A stretch of 64,000 bases of DNA, taken from contig NZ_LIQF01000016.1 of the NCBI RefSeq assembly GCF_001418205.1, forward strand, positions 18,925-82,924, read 5' to 3'. Source of the DNA: Marinomonas fungiae (GTDB lineage Bacteria; Pseudomonadota; Gammaproteobacteria; Pseudomonadales; Marinomonadaceae). Each line of letters begins with the position of its first letter. Position 1 is the first letter of the stretch. Below the pieces are notes generated by a model. It worked only from the letters and a program-made list of their open reading frames with translations, did not search any database and was not told the origin of the DNA. Shown piece by piece: positions 56,601 to 64,000 of this stretch. Position numbers and translations under genes: made by a program.

Positions 56601-57011
56601 CTACAGCATGCTATGGGCCAGTTTGACAAAGTCGATAGGGCTGAGAATACCTACCAGCTTACCATTTTCAACAACCGGTAAACTGCCGTATTTATTCTCG
56701 ATGAAAAATTCTGCCGCAGCTTTTAACGAAAGACTGGGTTCGATACTAAGAAGGTCTTTGTTCATGGCATTGCGTACAGGCGTTTGTTCTTCTTTCTTAG
56801 ATAGTTGTTGCGTACCAAATTGACTGACCAAGTAAAAGGCGTGTTTTAAGTACTCACGTTGTGTAAGCATGCCAACACAGGCGCCTTCATCATCAACGAC
56901 AGGCAGGTTGCGAATGTTTTTTTCTGCCATCAAGGCCTTGGCTTTGGCAAGTGAATCGCTCTCTTTTAGGGTTACAAGATTCGTAATCATCAAATCGGCT
57001 ACGGTTTGCAC
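56601..57011 (-). CDS. CBS-domain-pair protein
   Basis: A 136-residue protein made almost wholly of two CBS domains. They begin VADLMITNLVTLKESDSLAK (about 4-23) and VRNAMNKDLLSIEPSLSLKA (about 76-95), each followed by the usual LPVVD/LPVVE core. Such pairs bind adenine nucleotides and regulate partners. No partner is identifiable. It starts with GTG 57011, with AGGAG 9 nt upstream on the minus strand. Its start codon overlaps the candidate -35 box of divergent tadA. Confidence 0.88.
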   Translation of the reverse strand: MQTVADLMITNLVTLKESDSLAKAKALMAEKNIRNLPVVDDEGACVGMLTQREYLKHAFYLVSQFGTQQLSKKEEQTPVRNAMNKDLLSIEPSLSLKAAAEFFIENKYGSLPVVENGKLVGILSPIDFVKLAHSML

Positions 57012-57032
57012 GCTTCAAACTCCTTGTATAAT
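57006..57032 (+). promoter_or_regulatory. Candidate tadA promoter
   Basis: TTGCAC (57006-57011) and perfect TATAAT (57027-57032) are 15 bp apart; shifting the -35 by one gives 16. It lies 28 bp before the chosen tadA ATG. Confidence 0.5.
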
Positions 57033-57059
57033 AGTTTCCCTGAGTTTAGGAGATATGAA

Positions 57060-57596
57060 ATGCCCAGTGCAATAGACCCGAGTCATTCACAGCAAGAGAA
57101 CGACGAATATTGGATGGCTAAGGCCCTAGAATTGGCTTGTGCGGCCGAAGCAGAAAGTGAAATACCTGTCGGAGCGATTATCGTGTTGGATGGTGAAATC
57201 ATCGGTCAAGGTTTTAATTCCCCCATTCACACTTGCGATCCGACCGCTCATGCTGAGATTCAAGCGATTCGTGACGCCTGTAAAAATGTTAATAATTACC
57301 GTCTCCCCGACGCAACCTTGTATGTGACATTGGAGCCGTGTTCTATGTGTGCGGGGGCGATTGTACACAGTCGTATTGCCCGTGTGGTGTATGGCGCGAC
57401 GGAGCCTAAGAGTGGTGTGGTGGAAAGTCAGCAGCAGTTTTTTCAAAATAGCTTCTTAAATCACCATGTCGAATCCCACGGTGGCGTATTAGCGGAGCAG
57501 GCGAGTACTCAGCTTTCAAATTTTTTTCAGTATCGCCGCGAGCAAAAAAAACGATTAAAACAACAGGCTAAGGCGCGAAATAACGACGCTGAGTAA
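57060..57596 (+). CDS. tadA: tRNA-specific adenosine deaminase
   Basis: A 178-residue zinc deaminase that converts A34 to inosine in tRNA(Arg). The catalytic HAEIQAI (about residue 64) and PCSMCAGAI (about 94) motifs supply the zinc ligands and the proton-shuttling Glu. ATG 57060 with AGGAG 7 nt upstream is chosen over the longer TTG-initiated frame at 57006, which begins inside the promoter. Confidence 0.95.
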   Translation: MPSAIDPSHSQQENDEYWMAKALELACAAEAESEIPVGAIIVLDGEIIGQGFNSPIHTCDPTAHAEIQAIRDACKNVNNYRLPDATLYVTLEPCSMCAGAIVHSRIARVVYGATEPKSGVVESQQQFFQNSFLNHHVESHGGVLAEQASTQLSNFFQYRREQKKRLKQQAKARNNDAE

Positions 57597-57700
57597 GGAA
57601 TGTGGCGATATTGCAAAGACTCTACTGGCTTCAAAACGCCTCAATGATTTAAAATACCCGCAAATTTTTCCCCAAACTACCACATGAGGCAAAACTCGAC

Positions 57701-60700
57701 ATGCTGACTCTGCATGGTTCCGCGGCGCTTTCTGCGTTTCGCAAAGCTAAGCTTTTAGCAGGTCTACAAGATCTGTATCCATCCATCACAGATATCGATG
57801 CCCAGTTTCTACATTTTGTTGAACTAAAGTCAGGTCAGGCGCTGACAGCGGAACAGCAAGGCGTGCTAGAACAGGCTCTGACTTACGGGGCTAAGTCTGC
57901 GCCGATTCAAGTATCTGACAACTACGTTTTGGTAGTGCCACGTCTTGGTACCATCTCGCCATGGTCTTCTAAAGCAACGGACATTCTGCATAACTGTGGT
58001 CTTGAGTTAGTAGAGCGCGTTGAGCGCGGTGTGCAATACTTTATCCATTCTAGCGAAGCATTTTCTGATGCACAGCGTAGTGACATTGCGGCGCTACTGC
58101 ATGATCGTATGACAGAAAGCGTTTTGCTAGATGTTGCGGCGGCGCAAACTATGTTTAGCCATGCAACGCCAGCACCAATGAGCAGCGTAGATATTTTAGG
58201 CGGTGGTCGCGATGCATTGGTAGAAGCTAACCAAAAACTTGGTCTAGCCTTGGCGGAAGACGAAATTGACTACTTGGTAGAGTCATTCAAAGAATTGGGT
58301 CGTAACCCAAATGACGTAGAGCTAATGATGTTTGCGCAAGCAAACTCTGAGCACTGTCGTCACAAGATCTTTAACGCATCTTGGACCATTGATGGCGAAG
58401 AGCAAGAGCGCTCTTTGTTCAAGATGATAAAGAACACACACGAGCATAACCCAGATGGCACTTTGTCTGCGTACAAAGACAACGCGGCGGTTATGGAAGG
58501 TCACAAAGCAGGCCGTTTCTTCCCGAACCCTGAAACTCGTGAATACGATTTCTCACAAGAGAACATCGATATTTTGATGAAGGTTGAAACCCACAACCAT
58601 CCAACGGCGATTGCCCCATTTGCGGGTGCGGCGACTGGCTCCGGTGGTGAAATCCGTGACGAAGGCGCGACTGGTATCGGTGCCAAGCCGAAAGCGGGTC
58701 TAACAGGCTTTACCGTTTCTGACCTTAAAATTCCAGGTTTTGAACAGCCATGGGAAAGCCAATACGGCAAGCCAAGCCGTATCGTGACGCCATTGGATAT
58801 CATGATCGAAGGTCCTATTGGTGGCGCGGCATTTAACAACGAATTTGGTCGCCCAGCGCTACTAGGTTACTTCCGTACTTTCGAACAAAAAGTACAGGGC
58901 CCAACTGGTGACGAAGTGCGTGGTTACCACAAGCCAATCATGTTAGCAGGTGGTATTGGTAACATCCGTCGTGAGCACGTTGAAAAAGACGAGATCCAAG
59001 TAGGTTCTAAACTAGTGGTACTAGGTGGCCCTGCGATGTTGATCGGTCTTGGCGGTGGTGCTGCGTCTTCGATGGCCTCTGCTGACGGTAACGAAGATCT
59101 AGACTTCGCTTCGGTACAACGTGGCAACCCAGAAATGGAACGCCGTTGTCAGGAAGTAATCGACCGTTGTTGGCAGCTTGGCGACAAGAACCCAATCAGC
59201 TTCATCCACGACGTGGGTGCGGGTGGTCTGTCTAACGCCTTGCCAGAGCTTGTTAAAGACGGCGAGCGTGGCGGTAAGTTCGATCTACGTAAAGTATTGA
59301 ACGACGAACCAGGCATGTCACCACTAGAAATCTGGTGTAACGAATCGCAAGAACGCTACGTCATGGCGATCCCTGCGGATCGTATCGACGAGTTTGCAGC
59401 GATTTGTGAGCGTGAGCGTTGCCCATTTGCTGTGGTTGGTGAAGCGAAAGAAGAACTGCACCTAGAAGTGGAAGATCCACACTTTGACAACAGCCCAGTT
59501 GACCTACCAATGTCTGTACTATTTGGTAAGCCACCTAAGATGCACCGTGAAGCGACTAAAGCCGATGTTAAAGGCGATGACTTTGACGGTTCTGACGTTG
59601 AGCTTGCAGAAGCAGCGAAACGCGTTCTTAGCCTGCCAACGGTGGCGTCTAAGAGCTTCTTGATCACCATCGGTGACCGTACTATCACAGGTATGGTGGC
59701 ACGTGACCAAATGGTCGGTCCATGGCAGGTACCAGTAGCGGACGTAGCGGTAACGACTTCGTCACTAGACAGCTACACCGGTGAAGCGATGACCATGGGT
59801 GAGCGTACGCCAGCAGCACTATTGAATGCACCAGCCTCTGGTCGTATGGCAGTGGGTGAAGCGCTAACTAACCTTGCGGCAGCGAAAATTACCAAGCGTA
59901 ACCACATTAAGCTATCGGCAAACTGGATGGCGGCTGCGGGTCACGCAGGTGAAGATGAGAAGCTATACCAAACGGTTAAAGCCGTGGGTATGGAACTGTG
60001 TCCTGCACTGGATATCGCGATCCCTGTGGGTAAAGACTCTATGTCGATGAAGACAGTATGGAAAGAAGACGGCGAAGAGAAAGCGGTTACTTCACCATTG
60101 TCTCTTGTGATTTCTGCGTTTGCGCCAGTGGAAGATGTTCGTAAGACACTGACTCCAGAACTTAAGAAAGCAGACAGCCAATTGATTCTATTGGATCTTG
60201 GTGCGGGTCAAAACCGTCTAGGTGGTTCGGTTCTAGCGCAAGTATTTAACAAAGTCAGTAACGCAACACCTGACGTAGACAGCGCTGCGGTTCTAGCAGG
60301 CTTCTTTGATACTACGCAAACCTTGAATGGCGAAGGCAAACTGCTTTCTTACCACGACCGCTCAGATGGTGGTCTTTTCGCAACACTTGTCGAAATGTCT
60401 TTCGCTAGCCACATCGGTCTAGATGTTGATCTAACCAATATTGCTAAAGACAAAGCGTCACTAGCCGCAGCGTTATTCAACGAAGAACTAGGCGCTGTGA
60501 TTCAAGTAGCAAACAGCGAAGTGGATGCGGTACTCGCGGCTTACCAAGCAGCGGGCGTTTCTGCGACAGCAGTTGCGACACTAAACGACAGCGATACCTT
60601 GAACTTCGCGTTCCAAGGCGAGCAAGTGCTTTCTCAAGATCGTATCACTTGGCAGCGCACTTGGTCTGAAACAAGCTACCGAATCCAAGCGCTACGTGAT

Positions 60701-61597
60701 AACCCAGAATCAGCGCAGCAAGAATTCGATAACTTGCTCGATGCGAAAGACCCTGGTCTATCTGCGAAACTAAGCTTCGATATCAATGCGGATGTGGCTG
60801 CGCCTTACATCAATACTGGCGCGAAACCGCGCATGGCCGTATTACGTGAGCAGGGTGTTAACGGTCAAGTAGAAATGGCAGCTGCCTTCCATAAAGCTGG
60901 CTTTACTCCAGTTGACGTTCACATGAGCGATATTCTGTCAGGCCGCGTTTCCCTAGAAGAATTCCACGGCCTAGTGGCGTGTGGTGGTTTCTCTTACGGT
61001 GACGTACTAGGTGCTGGTGAAGGTTGGGCGAAGTCTATCCTGTTTAACAGCCGAGCACGCGAGCAGTTCGAAGCTTTCTTTAACCGTCAAGAAACCTTCT
61101 CTCTAGGTATTTGTAACGGTTGTCAGATGCTGTCTAACTTGCATGACCTGATCCCAGGTGCGCAAAACTGGCCGAAGTTCGTACGTAACCAATCTGCACA
61201 GTTTGAAGCACGTCTAGTGCAAGTAGAAGTGAAAGAGTCTAACTCTGTTCTACTAGCAGACATGGCAGGTTCGATCATGCCGATCGCAGTTGCCCATGGT
61301 GAAGGTCACACGGAATACCGTGATGAGGCACACAAAGCCATCCTTAAAGCGAATGGCCAAGTAGCACTGCAGTTCGTTGATCACTATGGTCAAGCGACAG
61401 AGCGTTACCCATTCAACCCGAATGGTTCCTCTGAAGGTATTACTGGCGTGACCTCAGAAGATGGTCGTGTCACCATCATGATGCCTCACCCAGAGCGTGT
61501 TTACCGTGCGGTACAGCACAGCTGGAAGCCAGAAGGTTGGCAAGAGCAAGGTCCTTGGTTGCGTCTATTCCAAAACGCACGCAAGTTCCTAGGCTAA
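57701..61597 (+). CDS. purL: Phosphoribosylformylglycinamidine synthase
   Basis: A 1298-residue single-chain PurL (E. coli 1295), which makes FGAM in purine synthesis. An N-terminal PurS-like domain, two AIRS-like synthetase halves ([20 protein letters not shown] near 290) and a C-terminal glutaminase (from about 1040) are visible. The glutaminase has [18 protein letters not shown], nucleophile Cys in [10 protein letters not shown], and His-Glu in MPHPERV. It is monocistronic. Confidence 0.97.
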   Translation: MLTLHGSAALSAFRKAKLLAGLQDLYPSITDIDAQFLHFVELKSGQALTAEQQGVLEQALTYGAKSAPIQVSDNYVLVVPRLGTISPWSSKATDILHNCGLELVERVERGVQYFIHSSEAFSDAQRSDIAALLHDRMTESVLLDVAAAQTMFSHATPAPMSSVDILGGGRDALVEANQKLGLALAEDEIDYLVESFKELGRNPNDVELMMFAQANSEHCRHKIFNASWTIDGEEQERSLFKMIKNTHEHNPDGTLSAYKDNAAVMEGHKAGRFFPNPETREYDFSQENIDILMKVETHNHPTAIAPFAGAATGSGGEIRDEGATGIGAKPKAGLTGFTVSDLKIPGFEQPWESQYGKPSRIVTPLDIMIEGPIGGAAFNNEFGRPALLGYFRTFEQKVQGPTGDEVRGYHKPIMLAGGIGNIRREHVEKDEIQVGSKLVVLGGPAMLIGLGGGAASSMASADGNEDLDFASVQRGNPEMERRCQEVIDRCWQLGDKNPISFIHDVGAGGLSNALPELVKDGERGGKFDLRKVLNDEPGMSPLEIWCNESQERYVMAIPADRIDEFAAICERERCPFAVVGEAKEELHLEVEDPHFDNSPVDLPMSVLFGKPPKMHREATKADVKGDDFDGSDVELAEAAKRVLSLPTVASKSFLITIGDRTITGMVARDQMVGPWQVPVADVAVTTSSLDSYTGEAMTMGERTPAALLNAPASGRMAVGEALTNLAAAKITKRNHIKLSANWMAAAGHAGEDEKLYQTVKAVGMELCPALDIAIPVGKDSMSMKTVWKEDGEEKAVTSPLSLVISAFAPVEDVRKTLTPELKKADSQLILLDLGAGQNRLGGSVLAQVFNKVSNATPDVDSAAVLAGFFDTTQTLNGEGKLLSYHDRSDGGLFATLVEMSFASHIGLDVDLTNIAKDKASLAAALFNEELGAVIQVANSEVDAVLAAYQAAGVSATAVATLNDSDTLNFAFQGEQVLSQDRITWQRTWSETSYRIQALRDNPESAQQEFDNLLDAKDPGLSAKLSFDINADVAAPYINTGAKPRMAVLREQGVNGQVEMAAAFHKAGFTPVDVHMSDILSGRVSLEEFHGLVACGGFSYGDVLGAGEGWAKSILFNSRAREQFEAFFNRQETFSLGICNGCQMLSNLHDLIPGAQNWPKFVRNQSAQFEARLVQVEVKESNSVLLADMAGSIMPIAVAHGEGHTEYRDEAHKAILKANGQVALQFVDHYGQATERYPFNPNGSSEGITGVTSEDGRVTIMMPHPERVYRAVQHSWKPEGWQEQGPWLRLFQNARKFLG

Positions 61598-61621
61598 TAG
61601 CCAACTAAAGTAAGAACGTAA

Positions 61622-61656
61622 AAGGCCCGCTACTTGAAAGAGTCGCGGGCTTTTTT
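61622..61656. terminator. Intrinsic terminator after purL
   Basis: GCCCGC (61625-61630) pairs with GCGGGC (61645-61650), extended by ACT/AGT within, then T6. It overlaps the end of the convergent LysR gene. Confidence 0.85.
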
Positions 61657-62515
61657 ATTTCTCTGGTTGACTTAAGTAATCAACCAGTTGGCACACATTG
61701 TGATGCGCGTAACGATTGCGCTCAATCCCGTAATAACGCCCTAAATTCCCTTTATGCTCACTTAGTGTCACCAGAGTTCCCTGTTGTATGTCTTGCTGAA
61801 TAAGAAACTCTGGGCACAGAGCTACCCCTTGTGCGGCCTGTGTGGCCATTTTTAGTAGGTGGAAATCTTCATAAATGAGAGAGGCAGGTTGCTGAAGTCG
61901 CATCCCTTGTTGTGTGAACCATTGCTCCCAGCTATGGGATGAGTGGTCATGAAGTAGGTCTGCGTGTAAAAGGCCATTAATTGAATTAAGTTCTGAGTGT
62001 TGGCTCAGGTAAATCGGACTACAGACTGGCAATGTTTCTCCAGAGAACAGAGGGATTACTGGGTAATGGGGACAGGTATTTGCTTCGTAACTACCAAGGC
62101 GCAGGCTGTGTTCATCCAAATACTCTGGTGAGGAAGCATGATAGCGAATTTCCAGTTCAAGGTTCGGATGGTTCTCTTTAAAGCTGATTAGTTTTGGTAA
62201 CAGCCAAGGCTGTAATAAAGAGGGCAGGCAATAAAGTGTAATGGGCTTGTGCGCATGTGGTTTTTTGTCTAATAACATTTGATCAATGTGGTCAAATGGC
62301 TGCTCTAGCTCTTTTGCTAGTAATGCTCCTTCCGGTGTGGCTTTTAGCTGTCGCCCAGATTTATAAAACAGTGTGTAGCCTAATTTATCTTCTAAGCGCT
62401 TTATTTGATGGCTTACTGCAGATTCCGTCAAACTTAAATGCTCAGCCGTTTGCTTAAGTGACCCATAGCGAACGGCTAAATGAAAGGTGTGAAGGGCGGT
62501 GTAGGGCAGGCTCAT
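61655..62515 (-). CDS. LysR-family transcriptional regulator
   Basis: A 286-residue LysR protein of the GcvA-like subgroup by its N-terminus (LPYTALHTFHLAVRYGSLKQ, then HLSLTESAVSHQIKRLEDKL). The effector domain follows. It is divergent from the DUF1989 gene, whose product family is tied to nitrogen/urea metabolism, and probably controls it. The effector is unknown. Confidence 0.88.
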   Translation of the reverse strand: MSLPYTALHTFHLAVRYGSLKQTAEHLSLTESAVSHQIKRLEDKLGYTLFYKSGRQLKATPEGALLAKELEQPFDHIDQMLLDKKPHAHKPITLYCLPSLLQPWLLPKLISFKENHPNLELEIRYHASSPEYLDEHSLRLGSYEANTCPHYPVIPLFSGETLPVCSPIYLSQHSELNSINGLLHADLLHDHSSHSWEQWFTQQGMRLQQPASLIYEDFHLLKMATQAAQGVALCPEFLIQQDIQQGTLVTLSEHKGNLGRYYGIERNRYAHHNVCQLVDYLSQPEK

Positions 62516-62621
62516 TTTAGAACTCTGAAAGTTTTGTCATGTATTAAAAATAAATGTCACTTATCTTCAGTTTCACCATTCTTTAATGTGAGTCAATCGA
62601 AAACTCAAAAGAGGGCATTTC

Positions 62622-63485
62622 ATGGCGAACATTGAAGCTGCATATCGTTCTGGAGAAGGTTCAAAACTTGAGATTAACAAAGCGTTCTACGCATCGTTAA
62701 AACAAGGGAATGCAAAGCGTACCTTAGTGGAAACCGTAAAAGTTCCGATACGCTCAGGCATTGCTTGGAAGGTCCCCGCTGGTCATGTATTTCGAATTCG
62801 TGTGTCAGAAGGGCCGCAAGTGGGGGATTTCAATATGTGGAATCTTCATGATCCGCGCGAAAGAATGTGGGCTTCGCGTACGCGCCAGCTTCAACGCGCT
62901 CATGTGAGTACCTATGATCGGCTTTGGTCAACCTTGCCATTTCTGCGTCCAATGGCAACCATCATTGAAGACACCTTAGAAAATTACGGTAAAGATGAAG
63001 ATGGTGGTCGTGTGCATGATTTACTCGGCACCCGCTGTGACCCTTATATTAATTACCTTTTGACTGGCGAAGACTTTGATTTTCACTGTCATTCAAACTT
63101 GGTAAGGGCGATATTGCCCCACGGCTTAACAGAGTTTGATGTGCACGATGTATTAAATGTCTTTCAGTGTACGGGGTTAAACAGTGATGATCAGTACTTT
63201 ATGAAGCCATGCCCGGCGAAGAAAGGAGATTACCTAGAGTTCTTTGCTGAGATTGACCTGTTATGTGCGATGTCTTGTTGTCCTGGTGGGGACTTGTCGG
63301 TGGATTTCTTGGGGCGAGATGGAGTAGACCCCCTATCAACCTGTCATCCATTAGAAGTAGACATCTATAAGTTAGAGGATGCTGCCTTAACAGGCAGGGA
63401 GTCGCCAAAATGTCCTGCTTATAAAGGTGCTCATGGTATGAAATTACCAGCAACTGACTGGGCTGCAATAAAACGTGAGCTCTAA
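62622..63485 (+). CDS. DUF1989 (urea carboxylase-associated) family protein
   Basis: A 287-residue protein resembling DUF1989, which includes urea-carboxylase-associated proteins. Features include IRSGIAWKVPAGHVFRI (about 43-59), GPQVGDFNMWN (about 65) and a Cys/His-rich part, CHSNLVRAI, then SCCPGGDLS, which may bind metal. No urea carboxylase or allophanate hydrolase gene is beside it. It is divergent from a LysR gene and overlaps a 37-codon ORF by one base. Its biochemical activity is unsettled. Confidence 0.72.
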   Translation: MANIEAAYRSGEGSKLEINKAFYASLKQGNAKRTLVETVKVPIRSGIAWKVPAGHVFRIRVSEGPQVGDFNMWNLHDPRERMWASRTRQLQRAHVSTYDRLWSTLPFLRPMATIIEDTLENYGKDEDGGRVHDLLGTRCDPYINYLLTGEDFDFHCHSNLVRAILPHGLTEFDVHDVLNVFQCTGLNSDDQYFMKPCPAKKGDYLEFFAEIDLLCAMSCCPGGDLSVDFLGRDGVDPLSTCHPLEVDIYKLEDAALTGRESPKCPAYKGAHGMKLPATDWAAIKREL

Positions 63486-63598
63486 TGCTGGAAGATCACA
63501 TGCTGCGTATGATCGCTATGAAAACACCAAATCATTTGCTGTTACCTAAGAAAGTGGCTGAAAAACAGCCAATGAAGATGTCTTATGAACGATTTTGA
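63485..63598 (+). CDS. Small ORF (37 codons) coupled to the DUF1989 gene
   Basis: An ORF encoding MLEDHMLRMIAMKTPNHLLL followed by PKKVAEKQPMKMSYERF. The start is in TAATG, sharing one base with the DUF1989 stop, a sign of translational coupling. It is methionine-rich (6 of 37) and basic at its C-terminus. No family recognised. Conservation would decide whether it is real. Confidence 0.4.
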   Translation: MLEDHMLRMIAMKTPNHLLLPKKVAEKQPMKMSYERF

Positions 63599-63626
63599 TT
63601 GTTATTTAAGCAGGTTTTCGGTGTTT

Positions 63627-63686
63627 TCAAATTATTTTAAGTTATTTTAAAAAAGTGCTTGCGCTGAAAATTCTGATGCGTATTAT
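63627..63686 (+). promoter_or_regulatory. rRNA operon P1 promoter with UP element
   Basis: TTGCGC (63659-63664), 16 bp, TATTAT (63681-63686). Upstream, 63627-63655 is almost all A/T, like an UP element. It lies about 230 bp before the 16S start, normal for rrn operons. Confidence 0.75.
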
Positions 63687-63740
63687 ACGCACCCACTGAC
63701 ACGGACAACGCTTCACAACAACGAAGCACACCGCGTCAGA

Positions 63741-63812
63741 CGCTCTTTAAAATAGATAATCAGATAATTTGTGTGGGCGCTTGCTGGAGACTTCTCAAAA
63801 ACTTTGAAGTCT
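63741..63812 (+). promoter_or_regulatory. rrn leader with boxA/boxC-like antitermination sites
   Basis: CGCTCTTTAA (63741-63750) resembles boxA (NusB/S10 binding), and TGTGTGGG (63770-63777) matches boxC of E. coli rrn leaders. A hairpin AGACTTC/GAAGTCT (63788-63794 with 63806-63812) follows. The rest of the 63.6-63.9 kb region is promoter and leader without ORFs. Confidence 0.7.
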
Positions 63813-63913
63813 TAAACAAGTGACCATGTCAATTCGCTTTACGTTCTTTAATCTTTGGGTTGAAGGATATAGTAAAAGTCAGACGTGATTCACGAGTTTG
63901 AGCAAACTTTTTT

Positions 63914-64000
63914 AAACTGAAGAGTTTGATCATGGCTCAGATTGAACGCTGGCGGCAGGCTTAACACATGCAAGTCGAGCGGTAACAGGAATTAGCTTGC
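63914..64000 (+). rRNA. 16S ribosomal RNA, 5' end (cut by the window)
   Basis: The mature 5' end AAACTGAAGAGTTTGATCAT is followed by the universal GGCTCAGATTGAACGCTGGC region and GGCTTAACACATGCAAG, then the start of variable region V1 (CGAGCGGTAACAGGAATTAG). Only the first 87 nt are in the window. The sequence is gammaproteobacterial. Confidence 0.97.

Noticed and set aside
63485..63913. tRNA genes near the rRNA operon
   Set aside because: No cloverleaf or tRNA T-arm consensus was seen before the 16S start; any operon tRNAs would lie in the spacer beyond the window.

Overview
The window looks like a chromosomal segment of a marine gammaproteobacterium, most probably Marinomonas or a close Oceanospirillales relative. 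The reasons are gene content and order (dksA-gluQ-cbrB-pcnB-folK-panB-panC-pgi, carA-carB-greA, nrdR-rib-nusB-thiL-pgpA, pepA-x-valS, lptF/lptG) and the first 87 nt of a 16S rRNA gene at the right edge. The genus is an inference from synteny and from how the 16S start reads. No database was searched.

Layout. 1-10.9 kb: two transporter/LysR pairs (EamA and MATE), rlmF, a PlsC-type acyltransferase, a DUF3482 GTPase paired with a DUF2868 membrane protein, and a chemotaxis receptor. 10.9-12.3 kb: a small accessory island between two terminators, with hicA-hicB and a HEPN-like protein. 12.3-21.2 kb: ettA, a second EamA transporter, then nrdR-ribD-ribE-ribBX-ribH-nusB and thiL-pgpA. 21.2-26.5 kb: an iron locus with an FbpA-like binding protein divergent from a TonB siderophore receptor, piuC and an FMN alpha-hydroxyacid oxidase, with probable Fur sites between. 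26.5-30.2 kb: a polar amino acid ABC system without its ATPase, holD-like-rimI, and a DJ-1 protein. 30.2-35.3 kb: carA-carB-greA behind a leader terminator. 35.4-38.2 kb: two secreted DUF1566 proteins and a short-chain dehydrogenase. 38.3-46.9 kb: a long minus-strand housekeeping cluster from dksA down to pgi. 47-57 kb: an aminotransferase, RDD protein, lptFG, pepA, valS, a cold-shock protein, a CBS protein and tadA. 57.7-63.6 kb: purL and a LysR/DUF1989 pair. 63.6-64.0 kb: an rrn promoter, leader and 16S start.

The most interesting region is the 540-bp gap between cbrB and pcnB. On the minus strand it has a sigma-54-type promoter (TGGCAC-N5-ATGC), followed by four copies of the A-rich RNA motif AAUAAAAAUAA. 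Three of these copies sit in loops of consecutive hairpins. In Pseudomonas, this exact position (cbrB-crcZ-pcnB) encodes CrcZ, a sigma-54/CbrB-dependent decoy RNA for Hfq/Crc. I infer a CrcZ-type RNA here. The adjacent CbrB homologue has a receiver domain that lacks key residues, and the cbrA kinase gene normally beside it is missing, so the control logic seems to be rewired.

Most other genes are ordinary housekeeping. Secondary points of interest are the hicAB plus HEPN module, a holD-like gene with a long linker (and no holC at its usual place beside pepA), a RibBX protein with a degenerate GTP cyclohydrolase half, and a 37-codon ORF translationally linked to the DUF1989 gene.
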